A stretch of 64,000 bases of DNA from Larkinella sp051857545 (GTDB lineage Bacteria > Bacteroidota > Bacteroidia > Cytophagales > Spirosomataceae). The notes beneath the pieces are model-generated. The model saw nothing but the letters and a program-made list of their open reading frames with translations. It made no database searches and was not told where the DNA came from. The DNA is taken from the NCBI RefSeq assembly GCF_051857545.1, contig NZ_JBPZHB010000009.1:62001-126000 (forward strand), written 5' to 3'. Both the position numbers and the translations under genes were made by a program. Shown piece by piece: positions 25,618 through 35,191 of the stretch. Position 1 is the first letter of the stretch; each line of letters begins with the position of its first letter.

Positions 25618-28600
25618 TTAAACTTCTTCCTCGTGTAGTTCCTCGCTTTTGCGTTTGACCGGCTTTTCAGGCTCAGGCGACGGTTGAAGCGGCTGCGGGT
25701 GATCTTCGTACGCCGAATTATCCACGATTTTATACCGCGATAGGAACGAGTACATGGCCGGAATGACAAATAGGGTCAATACCAAAGAGAAAATAATCCC
25801 CCCCACAATAACGACGCCCAGCGGAATACGGCTTTTGGCTGCCGCGCCCAGTCCCAAGGCAATCGGCAAGGCGCCACAGGCCGTTACCAGACTGGTCATC
25901 AGAATAGGACGAAGCCGGAGGGCAGAGGCTTCGATGGCCGCTTCAAACCGGTCCATGCCCTCTTTGCGTTTTTCATTCGCAAACTCAACGATCAGAATAC
26001 CGTTTTTCGTCACCAGCCCAATGAGCATAATGATACCGATCTGCGAAAAGATATTCATCGTCTGATTAAACACATACAATGAAAGAACGGCCCCGGCAAT
26101 GGCGAGCGGCACGGTCAGCATGATGATGAATGGATCGGTGAAACTCTCGAACTGAGCCGCCAGAATGAGGTAAATCAACACCAATGCCAGCAGGAAGGCA
26201 AACAGGGTGTTCGATGAGCTTTCGGCATAATCGCGGGAAGAGCCCGACAATTCGGTCTGGAACGTTTCGTCGAGCGTTCGGGCCGCGATGGCGTTCATGG
26301 CATCCACCCCATCGCCGATGGTTTTACCAGGTGCTAACCCAGCCGATACGGTGGCGGATTTAAACCGATTGTGATGATACACCTGAGCCGGGCTGGATAC
26401 CTCGGCAAATTTCACCAGATTGTCCAACTGAATCAGGTTACCCGCATTATTCCGAACATAAAACGAGGCCAGGTCAACCGGTTCGTCACGGTCATCCCGC
26501 GCCACTTGGCCAATCACCTGATACTGTTTTCCGTTCATCAGAAAATACGCCAACCGACGGTTACTCAGTGCCAACTGAAGGGTCTGGGCCACATCCTGTA
26601 CGGTTACTCCCAAACTAGTGGCTTTCTCCCGGTCAATTGTAATGTTCAATTCTGGTTTATTGAATTTCAAATCGACGTCAAAACCCTGAAAAGTCGGATC
26701 TTTCTGGACTTCGTCCATAAACTTCGGCAGGTTTTGCTGAAGTTTATCAAAATTGAGGTTCTGGATCACAAACTGTACCGGCAACCCTCCCCCACGTCGG
26801 CCAACCTGAATGGTCTGCTCCTGGGTCGCATTCATCCGGGCTTCACTGGAGCTTCTCAGGTACTTGCCCAGATAGTCCGTGATTTCCTGTTGTGACCGTT
26901 TGCGTTCACTGGGCTCAACCAGATTGAGCGATATAAACCCGGAGTTGACCGCCCCTGCCGCCGAGTTACCCGGCGCAATGACGCTGAAGGTATAGTTCAA
27001 TTCAGGAATCGAATCCATCACAAACTGGTTTACCCGTTCGGTAATCCGGGTCATGGCTTCGTAGCTTGTTCCTTCCGGCGCGGTAATGGGCACCCGGATG
27101 CGGCTGCGGTCTTCCATGGGCGCCAACTCAGACTTCAGCGAAGAACCAATCCAGAAAATGATGCTTAAACAAATGCCGATGATGCCTACGGCCAGCCAGC
27201 GACGTCCCATAAAGGTCGTCAGGGATGACCGGTAACTCCGGTCCAGCCATTGGTAAAACGGCTCGGTTTTCTGATAAAACCACGATCCTTTCCCCTGGTC
27301 TTTGCTCACCAGCAACACACTCAAAACCGGCGTCAGGGTCAGGGAAACAAAGGCAGAAATCAACACCGAACTCGCTACGACGACCCCAAATTCGCGGAAC
27401 AGACGCCCGGTAAACCCTTCCAGAAAGATAACCGGTAAGAAAACGATGGATAAGGTAGCCGAAGTCGAAATAACCGCAAAGAAAATTTCTTCCGAACCTT
27501 CTTTTGCAGCCCGTTTCAACTCCATACCCTCTTCAATTTTCTTGAAGATATTTTCCGTGACCACAATCCCGTCATCCACCACCAGCCCCGTCGCCAGCAC
27601 GATCCCAAGCAGCGTCAAAACGTTGATACTGAAGCCCGAGATATACATAATGAAGAATGTCGCAATCAGCGAAACGGGAATATCGATCAACGGACGAATG
27701 GAGATCAGCCAATCCCGGAAGAACAGATAAATAACGATGACCACCAGAATGAAGGAGAGGATGATGGTTTCGGCCACTTCTTCAATGGACTGGCGAATAA
27801 ATTTCGTTTTGTCATCACCATTCAAAAGCTGAATATCGGACGGCAGATCGCGCTTGATATCCTCCAAACGTTTGTAAAATTCATCCGCAACGGCCACATA
27901 GTTTGCGCCCGGTTGCGGAATCAGGGCCAGAATGGCTCCGGAAGCGTTGTTCTGTTTGGCGGCCGATTCTTCATTTTCCGGCCCCAGAACCGCATACCCG
28001 ACATCTTTAAACCGAATAATTTGGTTGGCCGTCTGCCGAATGATCAGGTTGTTAAAATCCTCTTCCGTGGTTAACCGCCCTACCGCTTTCACCGTTAATT
28101 CGGTGTTATTGCCGTAGATTTTACCGCCGGGTAGTTCAACATTCTGACGGTTTAAGGCTTCCTGAATATCCTGCGCGGTCAGTCGGTAAGCCGAAAGTTT
28201 GTGCGGATCGATCCAGAGACGCATGGCTGATCTTTTCAGTCCGTATACCATCACCTGGCTAACCCCCGGAATGGTTTGCAGACGTTCCTGCAACACATTT
28301 TCAACATAATCCGACAACTGCATCGGATTTCGGGTTGTGCTTTGAACAGGCAGGAAGATAATCGGTTCCGAGTTGGCGTCGGCCTTGCTCACGACCGGAG
28401 GGGCATCGATGTCCTGCGGAAGTTGCCGCTGCGACTGGGCTACTTTATCCCGCACGTCGTTGGCGGCCCGCTCCAGGTCGGCCCCCAGTTCAAACTCGAC
28501 GGTGATGTTACTGCTTCCGAGTGCGCTGGTCGATGAAATGGTCCGAATGCCTTCGATGCTGTTGAGCGATTTTTCAATCGGCTCGGTAATCTGGGATTCG

Positions 28601-28776
28601 ATAATTTCCGGGTTCGCTCCCACGTAGCTGGTTCGAACCGAGATAATCGGCGGATCGATAGCCGGGTATTCACGAACGCCCAGAAATGTAAAGCCAATGA
28701 CACCGAAAAGGATGATGACAATCGACATAACCATGGCGAAAACCGGTCGCCGAAGGCTTAATGAAGGTAGACTCAT
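25618..28776 (-). CDS. RND efflux pump, HAE1 (AcrB/MexB-like) family
   Basis: A 1052-residue inner-membrane pump. It starts MSLPSLSLRRPVFAMVMSIVIILFGVIGFTFLGVREYPAIDPP, the HAE1 N-terminus. TM4 carries GLVVDDGIVVTENI with paired aspartates of the proton relay, as in AcrB and unlike the CzcA-type gene at 5914. The segment RIRVPITAPEGTSYEAM and the late GLVTKNGILIVEFANEKR are family-typical. The C-terminus ends in a Lys/Glu-rich tail. It follows its adaptor gene by 12 bp; no TolC gene adjoins, so an outer-membrane channel must come from elsewhere. Confidence 0.93.
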   Translation of the reverse strand: MSLPSLSLRRPVFAMVMSIVIILFGVIGFTFLGVREYPAIDPPIISVRTSYVGANPEIIESQITEPIEKSLNSIEGIRTISSTSALGSSNITVEFELGADLERAANDVRDKVAQSQRQLPQDIDAPPVVSKADANSEPIIFLPVQSTTRNPMQLSDYVENVLQERLQTIPGVSQVMVYGLKRSAMRLWIDPHKLSAYRLTAQDIQEALNRQNVELPGGKIYGNNTELTVKAVGRLTTEEDFNNLIIRQTANQIIRFKDVGYAVLGPENEESAAKQNNASGAILALIPQPGANYVAVADEFYKRLEDIKRDLPSDIQLLNGDDKTKFIRQSIEEVAETIILSFILVVIVIYLFFRDWLISIRPLIDIPVSLIATFFIMYISGFSINVLTLLGIVLATGLVVDDGIVVTENIFKKIEEGMELKRAAKEGSEEIFFAVISTSATLSIVFLPVIFLEGFTGRLFREFGVVVASSVLISAFVSLTLTPVLSVLLVSKDQGKGSWFYQKTEPFYQWLDRSYRSSLTTFMGRRWLAVGIIGICLSIIFWIGSSLKSELAPMEDRSRIRVPITAPEGTSYEAMTRITERVNQFVMDSIPELNYTFSVIAPGNSAAGAVNSGFISLNLVEPSERKRSQQEITDYLGKYLRSSSEARMNATQEQTIQVGRRGGGLPVQFVIQNLNFDKLQQNLPKFMDEVQKDPTFQGFDVDLKFNKPELNITIDREKATSLGVTVQDVAQTLQLALSNRRLAYFLMNGKQYQVIGQVARDDRDEPVDLASFYVRNNAGNLIQLDNLVKFAEVSSPAQVYHHNRFKSATVSAGLAPGKTIGDGVDAMNAIAARTLDETFQTELSGSSRDYAESSSNTLFAFLLALVLIYLILAAQFESFTDPFIIMLTVPLAIAGAVLSLYVFNQTMNIFSQIGIIMLIGLVTKNGILIVEFANEKRKEGMDRFEAAIEASALRLRPILMTSLVTACGALPIALGLGAAAKSRIPLGVVIVGGIIFSLVLTLFVIPAMYSFLSRYKIVDNSAYEDHPQPLQPSPEPEKPVKRKSEELHEEEV

Positions 28777-28788
28777 TGGTTTAGTTCG

Positions 28789-29985
28789 TTAATTCATACT
28801 CGCACTATTACCCGCTGCTGAACCTTGCTCCGGTTGCTTTTGACCCGTTAACCGGTCCACTTTAGCCACTTTTACCGGTGCTTCAGGTCGCAGGAAAATC
28901 AGGCCGGTCGTTGCCACCGTATCCCCCTTCTGCAAGCCCTGCGTTATTTCTACAACGCTGGCGTTCCGTAATCCGATCTTCACATCTTTAAAAACCGCTT
29001 TTCCGTTTTCGATCACCACCACCTGGCTGCCGCGCGTTTGCGGAATCACCGACTGGCTTGGAACGACGAGTGCCTGGGCATTATTGATCACCAGACTTAC
29101 TTTGGCGAACGTTCCGGGACGCAAGCTGGACGAATTGTTGGCTACCCGCGCCCGGATGCGCAGGTTCCGGGTGGCTTCCTCAACGCCGGGTTCGATGGCA
29201 TACACCGATCCGTTAAACGTTTTGTCCAGGCCGTCGACCTGAAACGAGATCACACTACCCACTTTTACGGATGGGCTGTATTTCTCGGGTACCGAAAAAT
29301 CCAGCTTCATTGAATTGGTCTGTTGCAACCTGGCAATCAGCGTATTCGGACTTACCACCGCCCCTAAACTCACATTCCGTAAACCAATGGTTCCGGAAAA
29401 AGGTGCCCGGATTTCGGTCCGGCGAAGCGCGGCTTTCGTCACTTCGATGTCGGCCAGCGTTCCTTTCAGATTCGTTACGATAATGTCGTATTCCTGCTGG
29501 CTGATACCGCCCCGTTCCAGCAATTGCTTGTTTCGCTCTTCAATGCGACGGTTATTTTCTTCCAGCGATTTGAGCTTCAGCATTTGTGCCTGTAAATCAC
29601 CATCGTATAGTTTCACCAACAACGTACCCTGTTTAACGGCCCGTCCCTCCTGAATGTTCAATTCGACAATTCTTCCGGAAATTTCGGGATAGATATCTAC
29701 CTGTTCTGAAGCCAGCAGGGAACCCGTAGCCACCACTTCGTCTTTCAGATTCTGGGAAGTAACCACATAAACATTGACCGCCGTCGGACCACCACCGCCC
29801 GCCCGGCCACCGCCGGCCTGCCCGGAGGGAGCTCCTCCCCGACCGCCACCGGCTGCTTCGCCCGGTTGCTTTTTAGAAGACTTATTGTAATAAATGATGC
29901 CACCAACTACCAGCACCACCAAAATAATAGCAATCCACCTTTTCACAGAGATAGTATGTTGAAGCGGACGCGGCATTGCGCCCAT
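28789..29985 (-). CDS. RND efflux periplasmic adaptor subunit
   Basis: A 398-residue membrane fusion protein with an N-terminal anchor helix (VKRWIAIILVVLVVGGIIYYN) and then a Gly-rich linker (about 38-66). It has lipoyl half-motifs (VDIYPEISGRIVELNIQEGRAVKQGTLLVKL and IRAPFSGTIGLRNVSLGAVV), a short helical hairpin and a beta-barrel/MPD region. First gene of a two-gene operon with the HAE1 pump. ATG at 29985 or 29976 (MPRPLQ) may be the start. Substrate range is unknown; drug or bile-salt-like compounds are usual for this class. Confidence 0.9.
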   Translation of the reverse strand: MGAMPRPLQHTISVKRWIAIILVVLVVGGIIYYNKSSKKQPGEAAGGGRGGAPSGQAGGGRAGGGGPTAVNVYVVTSQNLKDEVVATGSLLASEQVDIYPEISGRIVELNIQEGRAVKQGTLLVKLYDGDLQAQMLKLKSLEENNRRIEERNKQLLERGGISQQEYDIIVTNLKGTLADIEVTKAALRRTEIRAPFSGTIGLRNVSLGAVVSPNTLIARLQQTNSMKLDFSVPEKYSPSVKVGSVISFQVDGLDKTFNGSVYAIEPGVEEATRNLRIRARVANNSSSLRPGTFAKVSLVINNAQALVVPSQSVIPQTRGSQVVVIENGKAVFKDVKIGLRNASVVEITQGLQKGDTVATTGLIFLRPEAPVKVAKVDRLTGQKQPEQGSAAGNSASMN

Positions 29986-30073
29986 TGAGAAAGTTGCATC
30001 AAACCGTATGCCTACTGTCGGAATCTGATTTTTCAGCTAACTTAGCACCGAAATTACTCCATTACAACAAGCC

Positions 30074-30460
30074 ATGACAGTTGAAGATTACATTAATCGA
30101 CAAACACCCGAAATTCATCGCCTATTGGACCAAATACGTCGATTAATCCTGGAAGCGTCCCCCAAAGTTCAGGAAAAAATGAGTTGGGGCGTGCCCTTTT
30201 ATTTCCACAAAGGCCATTTGTGTTACCTCAATCCGCTCCGAACACCCGAGGTCGCCGTCGATCTTTGTTTCCTGAGAGGCTACGAATTAGCCAATGAACA
30301 GGGTGCGCTCGAAGGCCGGGGACGCCGAACGGTCAAGTCACTAATTGTGCAGGCTGACTCCATAAACGAAGACCTGATCCGGGAATTGTTGCAGGAAGCG
30401 ATTTTGCTCAATGAAACCTCGAAGGAAAAACCAGCTATTTTTCATAAAAAAAGAGGGTGA
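30074..30460 (+). CDS. DUF1801 family protein
   Basis: A 128-residue protein of the DUF1801 (YdhG-like) fold. Motifs: VEDYINRQTPEIHRLLDQIRRLILEASPKVQEKMSWGVPFYFHKGHLCYLNP, with the conserved W-G-P-F/Y region. The biochemical role of the family is unknown. The gene is divergent from the RND operon and convergent with the AddB-like gene across hairpin H7. Confidence 0.82.
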   Translation: MTVEDYINRQTPEIHRLLDQIRRLILEASPKVQEKMSWGVPFYFHKGHLCYLNPLRTPEVAVDLCFLRGYELANEQGALEGRGRRTVKSLIVQADSINEDLIRELLQEAILLNETSKEKPAIFHKKRG

Positions 30461-30488
30461 TATTATCAGAACTTTCCCGCTTTTAAGG

Positions 30489-30581
30489 AATACCAAATAT
30501 CAAATGATGAATGTTAAATGTAAAAGGAGTTGCCAATCTGTGAGTTTGACATTTGACATTCATCATTTGATATTTGGTATT
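30489..30581. repeat. Long hairpin H7 between convergent genes
   Basis: Arms 30489-30525 and 30545-30581 pair over 37 nt with two G:T pairs and a 19-nt loop. The arms use the words AATACCAAATATCAAATGATGAATG and TAAATGTAAAAG in shorter pieces that recur in H5. The next part of the loop (GGAGTTGCC) also resembles the H5 loop. Confidence 0.88.
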
Positions 30582-30592
30582 CTAATTTAATC

Positions 30593-33553
30593 TTACCTGC
30601 CACACAGTTTTCGATACGCACACCATTCGCAAATCTTTTTGTCGCTGGTTTTCTGGAAAGGCTGGCCGGTGTCGAACAAATCCGTGATGATTTTGCGGAG
30701 GTGAACTTCCGTTTCAACCACGAATTCTTCGGGCGTACCCAGATGCAGTTTGTTCTCCAAAAAACCGCCTTCCATGTTGCGGAACGAGTAAAAACCGGCC
30801 ACGACCCGGGTGTTCGTACCATCGATCCACTCATTGCCAAACTGCAATCCCTTGTTTTGCAGCATCTTTTTGTACACCAGATACTGGTATAACCACAACT
30901 GCCGCGCCTTGTCTTTCTGGGCGTCGGTCAGCAGGAGTTCCATGGTTTTGACATCGGCGTCCCGGGCTTCGATTTTCCCGGTTTTGTAATCGGCCACCCG
31001 AATCAGCACCGTACCGTCGGGTTGTCGAAGTCGCTCGACCCGGTCAATTTTCCCGGCAATCCGGATGCGCAATGGCCCGATGGCGGTTTCGACCTCCAGC
31101 TCGGTATCCCACTCTTCTTCCGTTTGCAAAACCTCCAGGTTATTCCCGTAGCGTTCCACCTGCAGGGCATTGAACCGCACCATCAGGTCTTCTGCCACCT
31201 TGTAGAGCAGACGGTTCATGCCCGATTCGGTCACGCGGTTCACAAACGCTTCTTCGTATTTCAGCTTCAATTTTTCGACAACCCGTTCGGTCGTCACCTC
31301 CGCTCCCGCCATGCGGTATTCCTGATCGAGGGCTTCCAGCGTGTTGTGAATCCACTGCCCGAACTCGGCGGCATCCATCTCATCACTGACCTCGTCGTCT
31401 TCCTGCATGCTGATCACCCGGCTGAAATAATACTTGAGCGAACAGCTCATGAAATTATTCAGCGAAGTCGGGTACATTCCGCCGAACACCCGGTTTTTAG
31501 CGGAACTGAATTTCCCCATCAGATCCTCCCGCAGTTTCGCCAGAATCGCGTCACTTTTCGGAATTTCGAGCGTATCGTAGGGTAACAAAGCCGATTTTTG
31601 ATCGGCCGCCTTGCCAAACCGCACGCTGGGGTAGCTGATGGTCACATTGCCGCCGGAAGCCGGAACCAGTTCGTGTTCGATCTGGCGGATAAACCGGCTT
31701 TTCTCGCCCTTGCTGGTTCCGTAAGCATCGGCGGAAGTAACATAGAGCAGCGAGACTTTTCTGGCCCGCTGCAACAGCCGGTAGAAGTGGTACGACATCA
31801 CCGATTCCTGATCCTGGTAGGTCGGCAAACCGACTTCCACGCAGGCATCGAACGGTATCAGGGAATTCAGTTTCCGCGACTGGGGCAGGATTCCCTCGTT
31901 CACCGACAAAATAATCAGGTGCTCAAAATCCAGCGCCCGGGTTTCGAGCATTCCCATTACCTGCAAAGCACTGCCACCCTCGCTTTCAAACGGGATGCTG
32001 GTTTGCCGGATCAGTTCATACAGAAACTGCTTCAGACTCTTGATCGTCACCAGTTCATTCCGTTGTTCGCGTTCGAGCGTCGTTTCCAACTGGCGAAGCA
32101 GATTCTGGAACAAGTAGAGATACTCGGTTTCGATGGCGTCCTGCTGCTCGGTGTACACCTCCCGCAGCACCTCGATCAACGCATAAAACTGGTGAATGAC
32201 CACCAGCGGTTTATCGTCCGGCCAACGGCGGAACAACACCTGAAACAGCGGGCTGTTTTCGCCCATCGCCAGCAACTGCTTTTCGTCCAGATACACCAGA
32301 TTGTCCGTCATAATGGTGTTGATGGCTTTCTGAACAATCCGGTTTGGCGAACCCGCCGACGATTTCAAACCCGTCAATTCATACTGCCGGATAAACGGGT
32401 GATTGAGAACTTTGACAACGTGCCGGTGGTTGAATTTGGGAATGTAGACCGTGCCGCTGCCGTCTTTCTTCTGAAAAGCCGCCACGGTTCGCTGCATTTC
32501 GAACAGGGCATCGACCAGCGTAAACAGGTGCGAATTCTGCAACGAAAGCCCCATCGTCACGTTCAGATCCGTCACTGAGCCACCCATCGAATACAAAACC
32601 GGTAACAACAAGGTTTCGTCGCCCAGAATCAAGGCCGTCGTTCCGGCATCGGTTTCAGAATCGGCATGTTGCCGGTAAATCTGGCTGGCGACTTTGGCCT
32701 GCATGCTGGCATTCGGAACGCCGATGACCTGAATGTGTTTGGGCGTTTCGGTGAGGCCATTTCCTTCCCAAGTCCAGGGGCCACTCCAGCCGTCCCGTTT
32801 GTAGTTCCGCAGCATTTTCCCGGCTTCCTGCCGCTTCGACTGCATGTAATACGCGTCGGTATCCCACAGCATTTCGGCTTTCTGCGCCTTCAGGAGCGTT
32901 TTCACAATCTGCTCTTCCGACCGGCTCAAGGCATTGAATCCCACAAAATACAGTTTTTCATACGCCGGATTGTCGCGCACCAGGTCTTCCACCTGATTAG
33001 CCAGTAACCGGTATGCCATCCCCCGATAGGCCCAGCCTTTCGACAAAAGTCGCTCGTGCAGAGCCTCGTAGGCGGTTTGCAGGTTTTCGAACAGCTTGAA
33101 ATACCGCTGCGTTCCAACGGTTTCGAGTTTGGCTCCCGCCCGGCCGTCGGGCAGGTCGAGTCGCCAGCGTTCGAGGGCTTTGGCCGCCGTCATGTAACTG
33201 AACAGCTCGGAGGGGGAAATCATGTACTGATCGATGCGGTCGAAATCGGTGAGCAGAATGCTCGCCCAGTTCAGAAACCGCCCAAATTCCAGCGTGTCGT
33301 CAATTTCTTTAAAGACTTCAAACAGTTCGAACAACAGACTGACCGGATCGATTTGCAGAACACCCGCGCTCTGCATGATGAAGTCGTCGACGGCCATCAC
33401 GTGCGGTGACAAAAACGGCGTATCGGATTGCTGGCTAAGGTGTTGCTGAAAGGTGGAAACCGCCCGGCGTGTCGGCACAATCACCCACACGTCGTCCATC
33501 CGCGTTTGATGGTTCTGGAAGATGTGGCGGGCCACTTGACTTAAGAATGACAT
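30593..33553 (-). CDS. AddB-like PD-(D/E)XK nuclease / inactivated helicase
   Basis: A 986-residue protein of the AddB type found in Bacteroidota, partner of AddA in RecBCD-like repair of double-strand breaks. The N-terminal helicase-like half starts VWVIVPTRRAVSTFQQHL and has no intact Walker A. The C-terminal nuclease has the conserved FMSCSLKYYFSRV, the D of AGKIDRVER and the D-x-K of RVADYKTGK. Cysteines in CSLKYYF and CEWCAYRKLC supply the four ligands for an iron-sulphur cluster. No addA gene is in the window. It lies 94 bp after the miaE gene. Confidence 0.85.
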   Translation of the reverse strand: MSFLSQVARHIFQNHQTRMDDVWVIVPTRRAVSTFQQHLSQQSDTPFLSPHVMAVDDFIMQSAGVLQIDPVSLLFELFEVFKEIDDTLEFGRFLNWASILLTDFDRIDQYMISPSELFSYMTAAKALERWRLDLPDGRAGAKLETVGTQRYFKLFENLQTAYEALHERLLSKGWAYRGMAYRLLANQVEDLVRDNPAYEKLYFVGFNALSRSEEQIVKTLLKAQKAEMLWDTDAYYMQSKRQEAGKMLRNYKRDGWSGPWTWEGNGLTETPKHIQVIGVPNASMQAKVASQIYRQHADSETDAGTTALILGDETLLLPVLYSMGGSVTDLNVTMGLSLQNSHLFTLVDALFEMQRTVAAFQKKDGSGTVYIPKFNHRHVVKVLNHPFIRQYELTGLKSSAGSPNRIVQKAINTIMTDNLVYLDEKQLLAMGENSPLFQVLFRRWPDDKPLVVIHQFYALIEVLREVYTEQQDAIETEYLYLFQNLLRQLETTLEREQRNELVTIKSLKQFLYELIRQTSIPFESEGGSALQVMGMLETRALDFEHLIILSVNEGILPQSRKLNSLIPFDACVEVGLPTYQDQESVMSYHFYRLLQRARKVSLLYVTSADAYGTSKGEKSRFIRQIEHELVPASGGNVTISYPSVRFGKAADQKSALLPYDTLEIPKSDAILAKLREDLMGKFSSAKNRVFGGMYPTSLNNFMSCSLKYYFSRVISMQEDDEVSDEMDAAEFGQWIHNTLEALDQEYRMAGAEVTTERVVEKLKLKYEEAFVNRVTESGMNRLLYKVAEDLMVRFNALQVERYGNNLEVLQTEEEWDTELEVETAIGPLRIRIAGKIDRVERLRQPDGTVLIRVADYKTGKIEARDADVKTMELLLTDAQKDKARQLWLYQYLVYKKMLQNKGLQFGNEWIDGTNTRVVAGFYSFRNMEGGFLENKLHLGTPEEFVVETEVHLRKIITDLFDTGQPFQKTSDKKICEWCAYRKLCGR

Positions 33554-33647
33554 GTACTTTTTCCGGATAAAACCGACGGTTGTTTATCCTGGCTGTTCAA
33601 TAGGTGATACTCAAAAATACGCTAAAAAAGACGGCTTTCCAACCTGG

Positions 33648-34238
33648 TCAGTGAAACCGGTCGGCGCGGACTTCCAGCGTTTTCATAATCCCGGCTTCGG
33701 TTTCCAGCAGTTCTTTCCAGCGTTTTCGGACCTTTTCTTTCGGATTGTATTCTTCGGCTAATTCAATAAAATTCCGGTAATGCCCGGCTTCCGAAATCAT
33801 CAACTCGCGGTAGAATTTTTGCAGGTATTCGTCGGTCAGATTTTCCGACAACAGCTTGAAACGTTCGGCGCTGCGGGCTTCGATCAGGGCATTCAACAAC
33901 AGTTTTTCCATCAACTGCTCGTTGCGGTCACCCGGTTTGCGGAGAACTTGTAGTAACTGGTTGACATACTCATCCTTACGCGGTTTTCCCAAGGGAATAT
34001 TCCGTTTGCGAAGTTCTTTCAGGACCCGCTGAAAATGCCCCCATTCTTCGGCCACCACGGGCGTCAGCACCTCCACCAGCTTTTCACGTTCGGGAAACTG
34101 AACGATCAGCGAGATGCAGGACGATGCGGCTTTCTGTTCGCAAAAGGCGTGATCGATCAGGATATCGCCGAGGTTCATTCTGGCAATATCGACCCAGCGC
34201 GGATCGGTGGGAAGTTCCAGGCCTAGAGTCGTTATCAC
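33648..34238 (-). CDS. miaE: tRNA-(ms2io6A)-hydroxylase-like diiron protein
   Basis: A 196-residue ferritin-like four-helix protein resembling MiaE, which hydroxylates the isopentenyl group on A37 of tRNA. Diiron ligands are in DHAFCEQKAA, VAEEWGHFQRV, EARSAERF and ISEAGHYRNF. The start is GTG at 34238, overlapping the stop of the DUF1835 gene in the sequence GTGA. This indicates translational coupling. Many Bacteroidota homologues carry this name from similarity only, so the exact substrate is not certain. Confidence 0.82.
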   Translation of the reverse strand: MITTLGLELPTDPRWVDIARMNLGDILIDHAFCEQKAASSCISLIVQFPEREKLVEVLTPVVAEEWGHFQRVLKELRKRNIPLGKPRKDEYVNQLLQVLRKPGDRNEQLMEKLLLNALIEARSAERFKLLSENLTDEYLQKFYRELMISEAGHYRNFIELAEEYNPKEKVRKRWKELLETEAGIMKTLEVRADRFH

Positions 34239-35182
34239 AGCTCAATCAGTTTTTCCTGTTCCCGGTCCCACCGATACGGGGAATCAGACGTCTGGTAATA
34301 GCCGCCCAGCCAGCGCTCCGCCGGGTTGAGCACCCGGCGTCCGGCAATGATGTCGGCACCGGTTTCGGTCAGACTGACACCCGCTTCGGTATATTCCCAC
34401 AGTTTTCCGTTCAGTTGGCGAATGGTTTCTCCCACGCTCAGGTCGGTAATTCCGTAGTCGCGGTCCTGTTGCAAAAACCGCCCGATCAGGCTGGCTTCCG
34501 GCATCGGCCCTTCCATCAGCGTGGCGGTCAGCATATGTTCAATCAGATTCAGGTTGTTTTCGGTGAACGGAAAACGCTGCAAATGCAGAATCAAAGCGTT
34601 TCGCAAAAACCGCAATCGGCCAAAATCGGCACCCAGAAGTTGCTGAATGGCCAGCGGCTCCGGGCTGGCGTAGGCATTCCAAACCGCTCCGGCCACCTCC
34701 AGATCTTGACGCGTCAACGCTTCGGCCTGTAAAAACAAGGTCGCCAACTGGGCTCCCTTCAACTGCCCAATGCCTTTGAAAAACGGCTCTCCCGGAAAGG
34801 AATCGACCGAAATCTGTTTGATTTTGGTGGCTCCCAGTGGTCGCTGCGCCAGTTGCGCAAGCAGAAAAACCAGGTTGATCTGACAGAACAAATCGTGCTC
34901 GAACCAGAGATAAATTTCATCGTAGTCGGTCGGAACCGCCAGCTTTTCAAACGCCTGCACCACCCGCTGATCGTAATCGGAAGGCTCGTCATCCGTCACG
35001 TTGTGCCATACCCGGCGAATGCGCCAAAGTTCGTGAACCGATTGAACATCCGCCTTCACCGGCCCCTCCGACATCGCTTCCCGCCAGACCATCAGATCCG
35101 TTTGATCGGCATTTCCCAGGATGTTCGATTCGGCAAAGGCTCCGGCGGTTGCGTCGCCGTTCAGGATGTGTAATACTCTCAT
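34235..35182 (-). CDS. DUF1835 domain-containing protein
   Basis: A 315-residue protein. The N-terminus MRVLHILNGDATAGAFAESNILGNADQTDLMVWREAMSEGP is the DUF1835 signature, and IYLWFEHDLFCQINLVFLLAQL follows near residue 100. No catalytic role is known for the family. It is 9 bp after the porin gene and overlaps miaE by 4 bp, so lies in the middle of a minus-strand run lpxK, porin, DUF1835, miaE, addB-like. Confidence 0.85.
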   Translation of the reverse strand: MRVLHILNGDATAGAFAESNILGNADQTDLMVWREAMSEGPVKADVQSVHELWRIRRVWHNVTDDEPSDYDQRVVQAFEKLAVPTDYDEIYLWFEHDLFCQINLVFLLAQLAQRPLGATKIKQISVDSFPGEPFFKGIGQLKGAQLATLFLQAEALTRQDLEVAGAVWNAYASPEPLAIQQLLGADFGRLRFLRNALILHLQRFPFTENNLNLIEHMLTATLMEGPMPEASLIGRFLQQDRDYGITDLSVGETIRQLNGKLWEYTEAGVSLTETGADIIAGRRVLNPAERWLGGYYQTSDSPYRWDREQEKLIEL

Positions 35183-35191
35183 AGTCAGGAC

